This document shows, piece by piece, positions 36,083-46,310 of a DNA stretch of 64,000 bases. Positions within the stretch are counted from its first letter, which is position 1, and each line of letters starts with the position of its first letter. The stretch is from JARRQJ01 sp963810615. Its GTDB lineage: Bacteria; Pseudomonadota; Gammaproteobacteria; DRLM01. The notes below the pieces were generated by a model, which saw nothing but the letters and a program-made list of their open reading frames with translations, was not told where the DNA came from and searched no databases. The position numbers were made by a program, and so were the translations under genes. Location: NCBI GenBank assembly GCA_963810615.1, contig CAWEOA010000003.1, positions 162,711 to 226,710 of the forward strand. The letters run 5' to 3'.

Positions 36083-36904
36083 ATGGATTTGTTGCTGCTA
36101 ATCAAAGCCCTCATACTCGGCCTGGTTGAGGGTTTGACGGAATTTCTGCCGGTATCCAGCACCGGCCATTTGATCATCGTCGGCGACTTGCTGAACTTCA
36201 ACGACGAAATCGGTAAGGTCTTCGAGGTCGTCATTCAATTGGGCGCGATCCTGGCCATCTGTTGGGAATACCGCAGCAAACTCTTGCACGTTGCGTCCGG
36301 AGTCGGCAAGGATCCGGTAGCCCGGCGCTTTGTCGTAAACCTGTTTATCGCTTTTTTGCCGGCGGCGATCATCGGTCTATTGTTCATCAAGACCATCAAG
36401 GCTCACCTGTTCCAGCCGTTCACCGTGGCCATCGCCTTCATCGTCGGCGGATTGATCATCTTCTGGGTGGAAAAGTGCCATCGTTATACGCCGCGTATTC
36501 ACAGCGTCGACGATCTCCGTTGGCCGGATGCCTTGAAGATCGGCTTGGCGCAGGTGTTGTCGCTAATACCGGGGACCTCGCGCTCCGGGGCGACGATCAT
36601 GGGGGGCATGATCTTTGGTTTGTCCCGTCAGGCGGCAACCGAATTTTCGTTCTTTCTGGCGATACCGGTGATGTTTGCCGCGTCTTTCTACGATCTGCTC
36701 AAACATTGGAATTTGATGAATGCCCAAGAGTTGGGGGTGTTCGCGGTGGGCTTTATCACCGCCTTTATCAGCGCCTTTTTTGCGGTGAAGGCCCTGATCC
36801 GATTCGTTGCCGGCCACACCTTCGTGGCCTTCGCCTGGTACCGGATCATCTTCGGTGCGCTGCTCTTGTTCTACTACCGCGCCGAGCTGTTCCAGGCCTT
36901 ATAG
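36083..36904 (+). CDS. uppP: Undecaprenyl-diphosphatase UppP (BacA)
   Basis: UppP recycles undecaprenyl diphosphate at the outer face of the inner membrane for peptidoglycan and other wall polymers. The ATG at 36083 gives 273 residues, the E. coli length. Motifs are GLVEGLTEFLPVSSTGHLI near the N-terminus and SLIPGTSRSGATIMGG in the second half, with seven or eight membrane helices. An earlier ATG six bases upstream is possible. Confidence 0.96.
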   Translation: MDLLLLIKALILGLVEGLTEFLPVSSTGHLIIVGDLLNFNDEIGKVFEVVIQLGAILAICWEYRSKLLHVASGVGKDPVARRFVVNLFIAFLPAAIIGLLFIKTIKAHLFQPFTVAIAFIVGGLIIFWVEKCHRYTPRIHSVDDLRWPDALKIGLAQVLSLIPGTSRSGATIMGGMIFGLSRQAATEFSFFLAIPVMFAASFYDLLKHWNLMNAQELGVFAVGFITAFISAFFAVKALIRFVAGHTFVAFAWYRIIFGALLLFYYRAELFQAL

Positions 36905-36959
36905 GCGCGTTTCCTTCATTTCTTCATCCAGGTGGAGAACTTGGCTGCAAGCCTTGGCG

Positions 36960-36985
36960 CTTGAAATCGGAATTTCGGCCCACAT
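36960..36985 (+). promoter_or_regulatory. Candidate sigma32 (heat-shock) promoter
   Basis: CTTGAAA (36960-36966), a 12-base spacer and CCCACAT (36979-36985) closely match the sigma32 consensus CTTGAAA-N11-16-CCCCATnT. The site is about 40 bases upstream of the small heat-shock gene. Confidence 0.75.
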
Positions 36986-37026
36986 TTAATACCTAGGTAT
37001 TTTAATGAGTCGAATGGAGAATCGTC

Positions 37027-37473
37027 ATGGCCGTGGCCACTTATGAACCTTTTGTCTTGATAAATCAACTGCAAAATGAAGTGAACCGCTTATTCGCTAC
37101 GCGCGTGCCTAAGCGTAGCGGCGAGCGAAGCAGCGCGGCGAGCGCCGATTGGGTCCCGCCGGTCGATATCCGCGAAGAGGCCGATCAATACGTCATCACT
37201 GCCGATCTGCCGGGCATGGATCCCAAAGAGATTGAGGTGACCATGGAAAAAGGCGTTCTCAGCTTGCGCGGTAAGCGCACACCCGAAACCGCCGTTGAAG
37301 ATAAGGCCGTTACACGCCGTGAGCGGCCGGCCGGCAGCTTTCATCGCAGTTTCGTCATGCCTGAATCGGCGGACGCGGAGGGCATTACCGCGCTGGGTAA
37401 GAATGGTGTATTGCAGGTACTCATTCCGAAACGGCAAAAACCTCAGGCGCGTCGTATCCAAGTTGAAGGCTGA
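37027..37473 (+). CDS. Hsp20-family small heat-shock protein
   Basis: Small heat-shock proteins hold unfolding proteins until ATP-dependent chaperones refold them. The 148-residue product has an alpha-crystallin domain with WVPPVDIREEADQYVITADL, GVLSLRGKRTP, RRERPAGSFHRSFVMPE and ALGKNGVLQVLIPK. The C-terminus lacks an obvious I-x-I motif beyond RRIQVEG. GGAG precedes the ATG. The sigma32-like promoter directly upstream fits heat induction. Confidence 0.92.
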   Translation: MAVATYEPFVLINQLQNEVNRLFATRVPKRSGERSSAASADWVPPVDIREEADQYVITADLPGMDPKEIEVTMEKGVLSLRGKRTPETAVEDKAVTRRERPAGSFHRSFVMPESADAEGITALGKNGVLQVLIPKRQKPQARRIQVEG

Positions 37474-37506
37474 CGCGCGTTATTGCTTAAGCATCTCATA
37501 CGCTGA

Positions 37507-37540
37507 CAGATGACCCCATCTGCCCAGATGGGGTCATCTG
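37507..37540. repeat. Perfect 16-bp inverted repeat between convergent genes
   Basis: CAGATGACCCCATCTG, CC and CAGATGGGGTCATCTG form a perfect 16-bp stem with a 2-base loop. Each arm also carries its own CAGATG/CATCTG pair. It lies between the convergent hsp20 and acs genes, so it may serve as a shared terminator, though it has no T run on either side. Confidence 0.8.
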
Positions 37541-37615
37541 ACTGTCCGGCCTGCTTGATTGGTGTTCGCCGAGTTTTTCGCTGCCTGCGACCGGACGATG
37601 TGTTGCGGGATTGCG

Positions 37616-39583
<1,968 letters not shown>

Positions 39584-39768
39584 AGCGCTCCCCATGCAAT
39601 TAACGCGGGCCTCCGCGATCCGCCAATATTAACAATTGCCGGAGCGAGATGCACTGTCTGGTAAAACACGGAGCGTGCGGCGGAGGCGGGCAAAGACGCA
39701 GAGGGCAGGGTACAGGTCAATGAGCATGGCCTCACCCATACCCATACCCTCCGGGTTGATGAAGTCCT

Positions 39769-40410
39769 TTAGTCTCCCATTTGCTTTTCGCGGATTTCAT
39801 CCAGGGTCTTGCAGTCGATGCACAAGGTCGCCGTGGGGCGGGCCTCCAGGCGACGGATGCCGATCTCCACGCCGCAGCTTTCGCATTCGCCGTACTCGTG
39901 GTTTTCGAGGCGTTGCAGCGCTTCGTCGATCTTTTTGATGAGCTTGCGTTCGCGGTCACGGGCGCGCAGTTCCAAGGTGAAGTCGGATTCCTGCGAGGCG
40001 CGGTCATTGGGGTCGGGAAAGTTGGCCGCTTCGTCTTGCATGTAATGCATGGTGCGGTCCACTTCTTCCATCAATTCCTTTTTCCATAAGTTGAGGATAT
40101 TGCGGAAATGGGCCTCTTGCGCATCGTTCATGTACTCTTCGCCCTTCCGCAAGGGATAGGGTTCGTAATTCTTAAAGCTCATCAAGTCGCCGTTGGCTTT
40201 AACCTTGGGTTTAGGCTTGGCCGCAGCAACCTTGGGCGCCGTCGCTACCGCTTTCGGTGCTGTCGCCTTAGGCTTGACCTGAACCTTCTTAGCAACGGTT
40301 TTTTTGGCGGTCTTGGTGGCGGGGGCCGATTTGGCGCTGGCCTTGGGCGCGGGCTTCTTGGCGGACTTCAAAGGTGCGGATTTGGCTTTTAACTTCTTAA
40401 CTGCGGACAT
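39769..40410 (-). CDS. dksA: RNA polymerase-binding factor DksA with long basic tail
   Basis: DksA works with ppGpp on RNA polymerase in the stringent response. The C-terminal 140 residues match E. coli DksA, with YEPYPLRKGEEYMNDAQ, a coiled coil, and the zinc ligands Cys176, Cys179, Cys197 and Cys200. Unlike E. coli DksA (151 residues), this one has about 62 extra N-terminal residues rich in Lys, Ala and Pro, resembling a histone H1-like tail. The start is the first ATG. If a later Met (in GDLMSF) were the start, the tail would be untranslated, but the tail keeps an open and compositionally biased frame, so it is probably real. Confidence 0.93.
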   Translation of the reverse strand: MSAVKKLKAKSAPLKSAKKPAPKASAKSAPATKTAKKTVAKKVQVKPKATAPKAVATAPKVAAAKPKPKVKANGDLMSFKNYEPYPLRKGEEYMNDAQEAHFRNILNLWKKELMEEVDRTMHYMQDEAANFPDPNDRASQESDFTLELRARDRERKLIKKIDEALQRLENHEYGECESCGVEIGIRRLEARPTATLCIDCKTLDEIREKQMGD

Positions 40411-40602
40411 GCTTTTTGTCTCCGGCCTGAATAAAGCTGGTTTCTATACCAAAACAAACCGAGAGACGCAAGAAATCCCGTCATATTCTTTGGCGATCAG
40501 GGCGGAGAATTTCTCGGCGGGGCATGCCTATGGAAGTGTAAGCAATTGATTGTGATGTGTTAGTATATCAAAACACTAAAGATATTAATTTGGGGTATTG
40601 AC

Positions 40603-41391
40603 ATGAGCGACTTGCAGGCTTTGATTTTTGACGTGGACGGGACCTTGGCGGATACCGAGGCCAATGGCCATCGCGTCGCCTTCAACAAAGCCTTTGCCGA
40701 GGCGGGTTTGAACTGGCACTGGTCGGTGGAACTCTATGGGGTCTTGCTGGCGGTGACGGGTGGCAAAGAGCGCATCTTTCATTATATTCAAAACTACCAG
40801 CCGCAATTCATAGCCCCCGGCGGTTTCGATGAATTCATTGCGGCAATGCACCGTGCCAAGAACGGCTTTTACGCCGATATGGTGGCCGCCGGCGAGATTC
40901 CCCTGCGGCCGGGCGTGAAGCGTTTATTGCTGGAGGCACAACAATCCGGGCTGCGTCTGGCCATCGCCACCACCACCTCCATGGAAAATGTCGAGGCCTT
41001 GCTGGAACACTCGCTGGACCCCGATGCCGTGAGTTGGTTCGAGGTCATTGCGGCGGGCGACATGGTGGCGGCTAAAAAACCGGCGCCGGATATTTATCAC
41101 TACACCTTGGCGGCCATGAACTTGCCAGCGGCCAACTGTCTGGCAGTGGAGGATTCCATGAACGGCCTGCGCTCGGCCCTGTCCGCCGATCTGAAAACCG
41201 TGGTCACAGTGAGTGACTACACGCGCAATGAACGCTTCAGCGGCGCCGCACTGGTAGTCGATCAACTCGGTGAACCCGGTCAGGACATGACGGTGTTGGC
41301 AGGTGATGCCAACGGGGCGGCAATGATCGACGTGGATACCCTGCGCTGGATCTTCAATGATGATGAGTCACCCATCGCCGAACGGGCGTAA
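40603..41391 (+). CDS. HAD-family phosphatase, CbbY-like
   Basis: The 262-residue product belongs to the HAD superfamily of phosphatases. Motif I is DVDGTLADTE, with the nucleophile Asp. Motif II lies near IATTTS, motif III is the Lys in AAKKPAPDIY, and motif IV is AVEDSMNG. The sequence resembles CbbY, an enzyme removing xylulose-1,5-bisphosphate in autotrophs, but no Rubisco gene is present in this window, so the substrate is unknown. It is divergent from dksA. Confidence 0.85.
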   Translation: MSDLQALIFDVDGTLADTEANGHRVAFNKAFAEAGLNWHWSVELYGVLLAVTGGKERIFHYIQNYQPQFIAPGGFDEFIAAMHRAKNGFYADMVAAGEIPLRPGVKRLLLEAQQSGLRLAIATTTSMENVEALLEHSLDPDAVSWFEVIAAGDMVAAKKPAPDIYHYTLAAMNLPAANCLAVEDSMNGLRSALSADLKTVVTVSDYTRNERFSGAALVVDQLGEPGQDMTVLAGDANGAAMIDVDTLRWIFNDDESPIAERA

Positions 41392-41407
41392 TCGGCGGCC
41401 GCGACCC

Positions 41408-42607
41408 ATGGACGATTCTCAAACGCCGCGGCTCTCACGACGTGCACGGGACATACAGCCCTTCCAGGTGATGAATATCCTGGCGCGAGCCCGTGCCATG
41501 GAGGCCGCCGGTCGCTCCATCGTTCATATGGAGATCGGCGAGCCGGATTTTCCAACGCCGCAGCCTATCGTCGATGCGGGAATTCGCGCCTTGCAGGCAG
41601 GCCATACTCACTACACCCCGGCGCTGGGTCTGCCCGCGCTGCGGGAAGCGATCAGTACGTTTTACAGGAAGCGCTACGGCGTAGAGATTTCTCCGGCGCG
41701 CATCGTCATCACGCCGGGGGCGTCGGGGGCCTTGCAACTGGTGCTGGCCTTGTTGCTCAATCCTGGCGACCAGGTGTTGCTCACCGATCCCGGTTATCCC
41801 TGCAATCGTCATCTGGTGCGCCTGACGGGCGGGGAGGCCGTGGTGCTCAATGTGAATGCGGAGACGGATTATCAACCTACCGCCGCGCAAGTGGCCGCGG
41901 CGTGGTCGCCGCAGGTCGCCGCCGTGTTGCTGGCCTCGCCGGCCAATCCCACCGGCACGCTTATCGCCCCGGCCGTATTGGAGGAAATCTGTGACCTGGT
42001 GGCGGACCGCCAGGGGTGTTTGATCGTCGATGAGATCTATCATGGCTTGGTTTACCAGGACGAGCCGCCGATGACCGCCCTGGCCTTTTCGGATCAGGTG
42101 TTCGTGGTGAACAGCTTTTCCAAGTACTTCGGCATGACCGGTTGGCGCTTGGGTTGGCTGGTGGTCCCCGAACAATATGTATCGCAGGTGGACAAGCTGG
42201 CGCAAAATTTATTCCTGGCGGCATCGACGCCGGCGCAATACGCCGCCCTGTCCGCTTTTGAGGACGAGACTATCGCCATTCTCGAGAGCCGCCGCCGCGA
42301 GTTCGCACAACGCCGCGATTATCTGCTCGCCGCGCTGTGCGACTTGGGATTCGCGGTACCGGTTACCCCCGGTGGTGCCTTTTATGTGTATGCCGATTGC
42401 CGGCGTTTCAGCGCCGACAGCTTTGGCTTCGCCGCCGCCATCCTGGAACAGGCGGGTGTGGCCGTGACGCCGGGCAGCGACTTCGGCCATAATCACGCGG
42501 AACATTACTTGCGTTTCGCCTATACCACCTCTTTGGTCAATCTCGAAGAAGGCGTGCGCCGCCTCGCTGAGTTTCTGCGCAACCATTCAGTGTCGTGTAA
42601 CGGCTGA
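41408..42607 (+). CDS. Class I/II PLP-dependent aminotransferase
   Basis: This cytoplasmic aminotransferase has the family segments MEIGEPDFPTPQPIV, YTPALGLPALREAIS, ASPANPTGTLI and SFSKYFGMTGWRLGW, the last containing the PLP-binding lysine. The ATG at 41408 gives 399 residues. The substrate cannot be read from the sequence; such genes are often annotated as aspartate or alanine-type aminotransferases. No strong ribosome site is seen. It overlaps no neighbour and follows the CbbY-like gene by 16 bases, so the two may be cotranscribed. Confidence 0.88.
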   Translation: MDDSQTPRLSRRARDIQPFQVMNILARARAMEAAGRSIVHMEIGEPDFPTPQPIVDAGIRALQAGHTHYTPALGLPALREAISTFYRKRYGVEISPARIVITPGASGALQLVLALLLNPGDQVLLTDPGYPCNRHLVRLTGGEAVVLNVNAETDYQPTAAQVAAAWSPQVAAVLLASPANPTGTLIAPAVLEEICDLVADRQGCLIVDEIYHGLVYQDEPPMTALAFSDQVFVVNSFSKYFGMTGWRLGWLVVPEQYVSQVDKLAQNLFLAASTPAQYAALSAFEDETIAILESRRREFAQRRDYLLAALCDLGFAVPVTPGGAFYVYADCRRFSADSFGFAAAILEQAGVAVTPGSDFGHNHAEHYLRFAYTTSLVNLEEGVRRLAEFLRNHSVSCNG

Positions 42608-42696
42608 CAGTCGGATAGCTCGTAAGCTGAAGGTGTTCAAGCGAAAGAATATGGAATCGATGATGTCTTTTAACGCGGTGAATATGGAAGCGGAAT

Positions 42697-43809
42697 GTGA
42701 TCAAACTGGATCGTGAAATCGAGCAGCTCGGGCAGGATATGACCTTGCCGTGGACGGTGTTCGATGCCAGGGGACGTTCGCTGCTGCGCAAAGGGACGAT
42801 GATCGATACACCGCAGCGGCTGGCGCTGTTGACGGAGCAGGCCGTTTACCGCGGCTCTGAAGGCGAACAATCAACGCGTGCCGTTAAAGATCGCAGCGGG
42901 ATACCGTTTTTTGTCATCGGCGAATGGATGGGGCGCCTCCATACCATGCTGCATGACATTGCCGCGCATCGCCAGGATTTTAACATCGCCCAGTTTAACG
43001 AACTGTGTGTCGCCATCCAATTAATGTGCGCGGAAGACGCGGATGCGGCCCTGGCCGCTATCCATCTGGATCACGGCGGAAAATATGCGGTGCGCCATCT
43101 TATCCATAGTGCGTTATTGGTGGAATTGGTTACCAATCGCATGGGTAAATTGCCCGACGAACGGCAGCGGCTCATCGCCGCTACCTTGACCGCCAACGTA
43201 GGCATGCTGGACTTGCAGGAACAATTGATAAAGCAGGGCGGGATCAGCTCAAACCAACGTGAGGAAATCAATCGCCATCCGGAAGAGGGCGTGGTGATGT
43301 TGCGTCTGGCGGGCGTACAGGATGAGCTGTGGTTGGAACTGGTGCTGCAACATCACGAGCGTCTGGATGGCAGCGGTTATCCGCGCAGTCTGCGTGGCGA
43401 CGAGATTCAAGAGGACGCACGCATCATGGCCATCGCCGATATCTATCACGCCATGATCTCGGAGCGCATGCATCGCGCCGGCATGTTGCCTACTGACGCT
43501 TTGCGGCAGGTCTTGCTGGGACAGGGCAACGACATCGATTCGGGCCTGTCGGAGGTATTCATCAAGGAATTGGGTGTCTATCCGCCCGGGGCGTTCGTGC
43601 GCCTCGCCAACGGTGATATCGCGGTTGTGACGCACCGCGGTCAAGAAGGCGTCTCGCCACGGGTGGCCAGCATCATCACGCCGCGCGGCGTCGCCTATCC
43701 CCGGCCTTTGCCCCGCGATCCCGCCGCTAGAGAATGGGCTATCAAAGAGATCATGGCGCGTGATGGATCGCTGTTGCTCACCGATCTATTGCCTTTATGG
43801 GGATATTAG
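42697..43809 (+). CDS. HD-GYP domain protein with degenerate HD dyad
   Basis: HD-GYP proteins hydrolyse cyclic di-GMP. The GTG start follows GGAAGCGGAA, and the product is 370 residues. The C-terminal domain has IHSALLVELV, EEINRHPEEGVVML and HHERLDGSGYP (His219, His220, Tyr228, Pro229). Where the catalytic LHDIGK should be, the sequence is ANVGM, so His and Asp are replaced by Ala166 and Asn167. The N-terminal 100 residues form an uncharacterised domain. The protein may therefore bind c-di-GMP without hydrolysing it. It follows the aminotransferase and converges on cysZ. Confidence 0.85.
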   Translation: MIKLDREIEQLGQDMTLPWTVFDARGRSLLRKGTMIDTPQRLALLTEQAVYRGSEGEQSTRAVKDRSGIPFFVIGEWMGRLHTMLHDIAAHRQDFNIAQFNELCVAIQLMCAEDADAALAAIHLDHGGKYAVRHLIHSALLVELVTNRMGKLPDERQRLIAATLTANVGMLDLQEQLIKQGGISSNQREEINRHPEEGVVMLRLAGVQDELWLELVLQHHERLDGSGYPRSLRGDEIQEDARIMAIADIYHAMISERMHRAGMLPTDALRQVLLGQGNDIDSGLSEVFIKELGVYPPGAFVRLANGDIAVVTHRGQEGVSPRVASIITPRGVAYPRPLPRDPAAREWAIKEIMARDGSLLLTDLLPLWGY

Positions 43810-44532
43810 ATCTTCCCGGTGCTCGCGCATATTTTCAACCCACAGCGCGGTCGCACCTGCCACGGCGGCGGGCATGGCAAACAGGTTGACGATCGGGATG
43901 CTGGTGGCGACCAGCGTGGCGGAGCCGAATCCCAAATTCAGCAAACCATGTTTGCGCAGCAGCCGACGTTGGTCGCGAAAGGGAATGCCGTGGTTGCCCA
44001 TGGGATAGTCGCCATATTCCAGGGCCAGCATCCAGGCGCTGAACAGCAGCCAAGCGAACGGCGCCAGCAGATTGAGGCCGGGGATGAAAAACAACACCGC
44101 CAGGGGAACGGCCCAGCCCACCAGAAATAAAAATTTCTTCATCTCGTGGGCCAGCGATTCCAGGACCGAGAACTGGTTTGCCATCGCCGTCACCTTGGTG
44201 GCGACCAGTCGCCGCTCCAGCTGCGCTGCCAGCAGGCTGTTGAAGGGCGAGGCGATGAAGTTGGCGATGAGGGTGAAGGTGTAAAAGGACGCGATCAGCA
44301 CCGCGGCGGCAAACAGCGGCCATAACAGCCACTGCAGCCAATCCAGCCAGGCGGGCAGCAGCCCGTCGATGAATGCCGCGAATTCATCGGCGCCGTACCA
44401 GATGGCGCCGCCGAACAGCAGCATGTTGATCAAGAGCGGCATTATGACGTAGCGACGCAGCCCGTTCTGGGTGATGAGTTTGAAGCCGCGCCATAGATAA
44501 GCGGCACCGTGCAGGGGCGCGAGCAGGCTCAT
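43795..44532 (-). CDS. cysZ: CysZ-like sulfate transporter
   Basis: CysZ moves sulfate across the inner membrane. The 245-residue product matches CysZ with GFKLITQNGLRRYVIMPLLIN, FTLIANFIASPFNSLLA and several hydrophobic segments, ending in ATLVATSIPIVNLFAMPAAV. Its start overlaps the stop of the sugar kinase by 4 bases, an unusual partner for a sulfate transporter. No other sulfur gene is near. Its end overlaps the end of the HD-GYP gene by 15 bases, convergent. Confidence 0.88.
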   Translation of the reverse strand: MSLLAPLHGAAYLWRGFKLITQNGLRRYVIMPLLINMLLFGGAIWYGADEFAAFIDGLLPAWLDWLQWLLWPLFAAAVLIASFYTFTLIANFIASPFNSLLAAQLERRLVATKVTAMANQFSVLESLAHEMKKFLFLVGWAVPLAVLFFIPGLNLLAPFAWLLFSAWMLALEYGDYPMGNHGIPFRDQRRLLRKHGLLNLGFGSATLVATSIPIVNLFAMPAAVAGATALWVENMREHREDLISP

Positions 44533-45815
44533 GGCAGTTGGTATCCCGCCGCCAGCAGGGCGGCACCGTAGGCGGCCTCGGTATGTTGCGGGGCGATCAT
44601 AGGTACCTTAAGTTCCCGGGCGCGGATCCGCGTCCAGGCGGCATTGACGGCGCCGCCGCCCACCGTGCGTATGGAGCTGGGGACGGGTGCGCCCATAGCC
44701 GCCAGGCGCCGATAGCCGGCGGCTTCAATGCGCGCCATCCCCTCCAGCATGCCTTGGAAAAATTGCAGAGAGTGAGACGGGCGGGGGCTCAGGCGCGGCG
44801 GCAGCTGCGGGTCGTTGATGGGGAAACGCTCACCTCGGCTCAGCAGGGGATAATAATCCAGTCCGGTGGGCTGGTCGGGATTCAGTTGCGGCGTGAGGGT
44901 GTCCAACTCGGCTTGCTGGAAATACTGGCGCAATACCGCGCCACCGCTGTTGGAGGCGCCGCCGGTCAGCCACCAGTTGCCGAGGCGATGGCTGTAGATC
45001 CCATACTTCGATGCGAACAGTGCTTGTCGGGATAGGATCTTGATGACCAGGGTCGAGCCCAGGGAGGTGACCGCGGCACCGGGCTGGTTGGCGCCGGTGG
45101 CGAGAAACCCGGCGATACTGTCGGTGGTTCCGGCCACGATGCGGCAGTGCGGCGCCAGACCGAAGCGGCGGCCGACGTCCGGGTTCACCGTGCCCAGCAG
45201 CGTGCCGGGAGTGACGACTTGCGGTAACCAGCTGCGCTTCACCTCCAGGGCATCCAGCCACTCGGGCCAGCGGCGTTCAACGACGTCGTAGCCCAGCTTC
45301 AGGCAATTATTCTCATCCCCGACCCCATAGCGCGCGGTAAAGCGCGCTGCTATCCATTCGGCCTGGTTGTGTACATGGCGGGCAGAGCGGCTGGCCGGCT
45401 GGGCTTGTAGATAGAGGAGTTTCGCCAGCCCTGATGATGCGCCGTGCGCACCGTTGGTGGACGGCGCCACCGCGGCGATGCGGTCGGCCTCATCACGGGC
45501 GCGGGCGTCGTTGTAGAGTAACGCCGGCATGACGGGCGTGCCCTGCGTATCGCACAACACAATACTGCCGGAGGTGCCATCCACGGCGATGGCGTCAATG
45601 GCGGCGGGATCGATTTGTCCCGTCAGTTGAGTCATGACTTTATCGACTGTGTCCCACCAGGTTTCGGCATCTTGTTCATTGCAGACATCGCGGCGCGGTG
45701 GCGTGCTCAAGCTCACCGTGCCGGCGGCGATGGGTCGCAAATCTTGGTCGATGGCCAGGGCCCGGCAGCCGGATGTGCCTAGATCGATACCGACAAACAA
45801 TGGGTCGGAGATCAT
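44529..45815 (-). CDS. FGGY-family carbohydrate kinase
   Basis: The 428-residue product is an ATP-dependent sugar kinase of the FGGY fold. The N-terminal phosphate loop is GIDLGTSGCRALAID, and later segments are AIAVDGTSGSIVLCD, ACGTTDSIAGFLATGA-type phosphate-binding residues (AGTTDSIAGFLATGAN) and RTVGGGAVNAAW. The pattern suggests a ribulokinase- or xylulokinase-like enzyme, and plant and cyanobacterial homologues are D-ribulose kinases; the substrate is unproven. It lies between queF and cysZ on the same strand, overlapping cysZ by 4 bases. Confidence 0.82.
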   Translation of the reverse strand: MISDPLFVGIDLGTSGCRALAIDQDLRPIAAGTVSLSTPPRRDVCNEQDAETWWDTVDKVMTQLTGQIDPAAIDAIAVDGTSGSIVLCDTQGTPVMPALLYNDARARDEADRIAAVAPSTNGAHGASSGLAKLLYLQAQPASRSARHVHNQAEWIAARFTARYGVGDENNCLKLGYDVVERRWPEWLDALEVKRSWLPQVVTPGTLLGTVNPDVGRRFGLAPHCRIVAGTTDSIAGFLATGANQPGAAVTSLGSTLVIKILSRQALFASKYGIYSHRLGNWWLTGGASNSGGAVLRQYFQQAELDTLTPQLNPDQPTGLDYYPLLSRGERFPINDPQLPPRLSPRPSHSLQFFQGMLEGMARIEAAGYRRLAAMGAPVPSSIRTVGGGAVNAAWTRIRARELKVPMIAPQHTEAAYGAALLAAGYQLP

Positions 45816-45825
45816 TCATCCCCGA

Positions 45826-46215
45826 TCACGGCAGATGCACCGGCGGCGGGGGATTCCAGGCGGGATCGCGGTGTTCCACGACCACACTGGTATAGATGCC
45901 GCCGCGCACATTGAATTCGGCGGTCAAACGCATGAAGTGCGGTTCACAGGCGCGCACCAAATCGTCCAGGATCCGGTTGGAGACCGCTTCGTGGAAAGCC
46001 CCCTCGTTGCGATAGGACCACACGTAGAGCTTCAGGGATTTAAGCTCCACGCAGCGTTGACTGGGCACGTAGTCGATCAACAGTGTCGCGAAATCCGGCT
46101 GACCGGTTTTCGGACATAAACAGGTGAACTCCGGCACCCGGATGCGTATAGTATAGGCACGCTCGGGGCTGGGATTCGCGAAGGTCTCCAGTTCCTTGCT
46201 AGGTTGCGTAGGCAT
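45826..46215 (-). CDS. queF: NADPH-dependent 7-cyano-7-deazaguanine reductase
   Basis: QueF reduces preQ0 to preQ1 in queuosine biosynthesis. The 129-residue product is the short type I form. It has the catalytic cysteine region PEFTCLCPKTGQPDFA, the QueF motif ELKSLKLYVWSYRNEG, and NVRGGIYTSVV. The other queuosine genes are not in the window. It is first in a minus-strand run with the sugar kinase and cysZ, starting divergently from smc. Confidence 0.94.
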   Translation of the reverse strand: MPTQPSKELETFANPSPERAYTIRIRVPEFTCLCPKTGQPDFATLLIDYVPSQRCVELKSLKLYVWSYRNEGAFHEAVSNRILDDLVRACEPHFMRLTAEFNVRGGIYTSVVVEHRDPAWNPPPPVHLP

Positions 46216-46310
46216 GTGTGTTCTCGTCGGTAACAGGCTGCATAAGATACCTTATTCTTGGTACGCCATGCATCCCTAAGTAATGGAATATCACTTTAAA
46301 TAAGATCACT

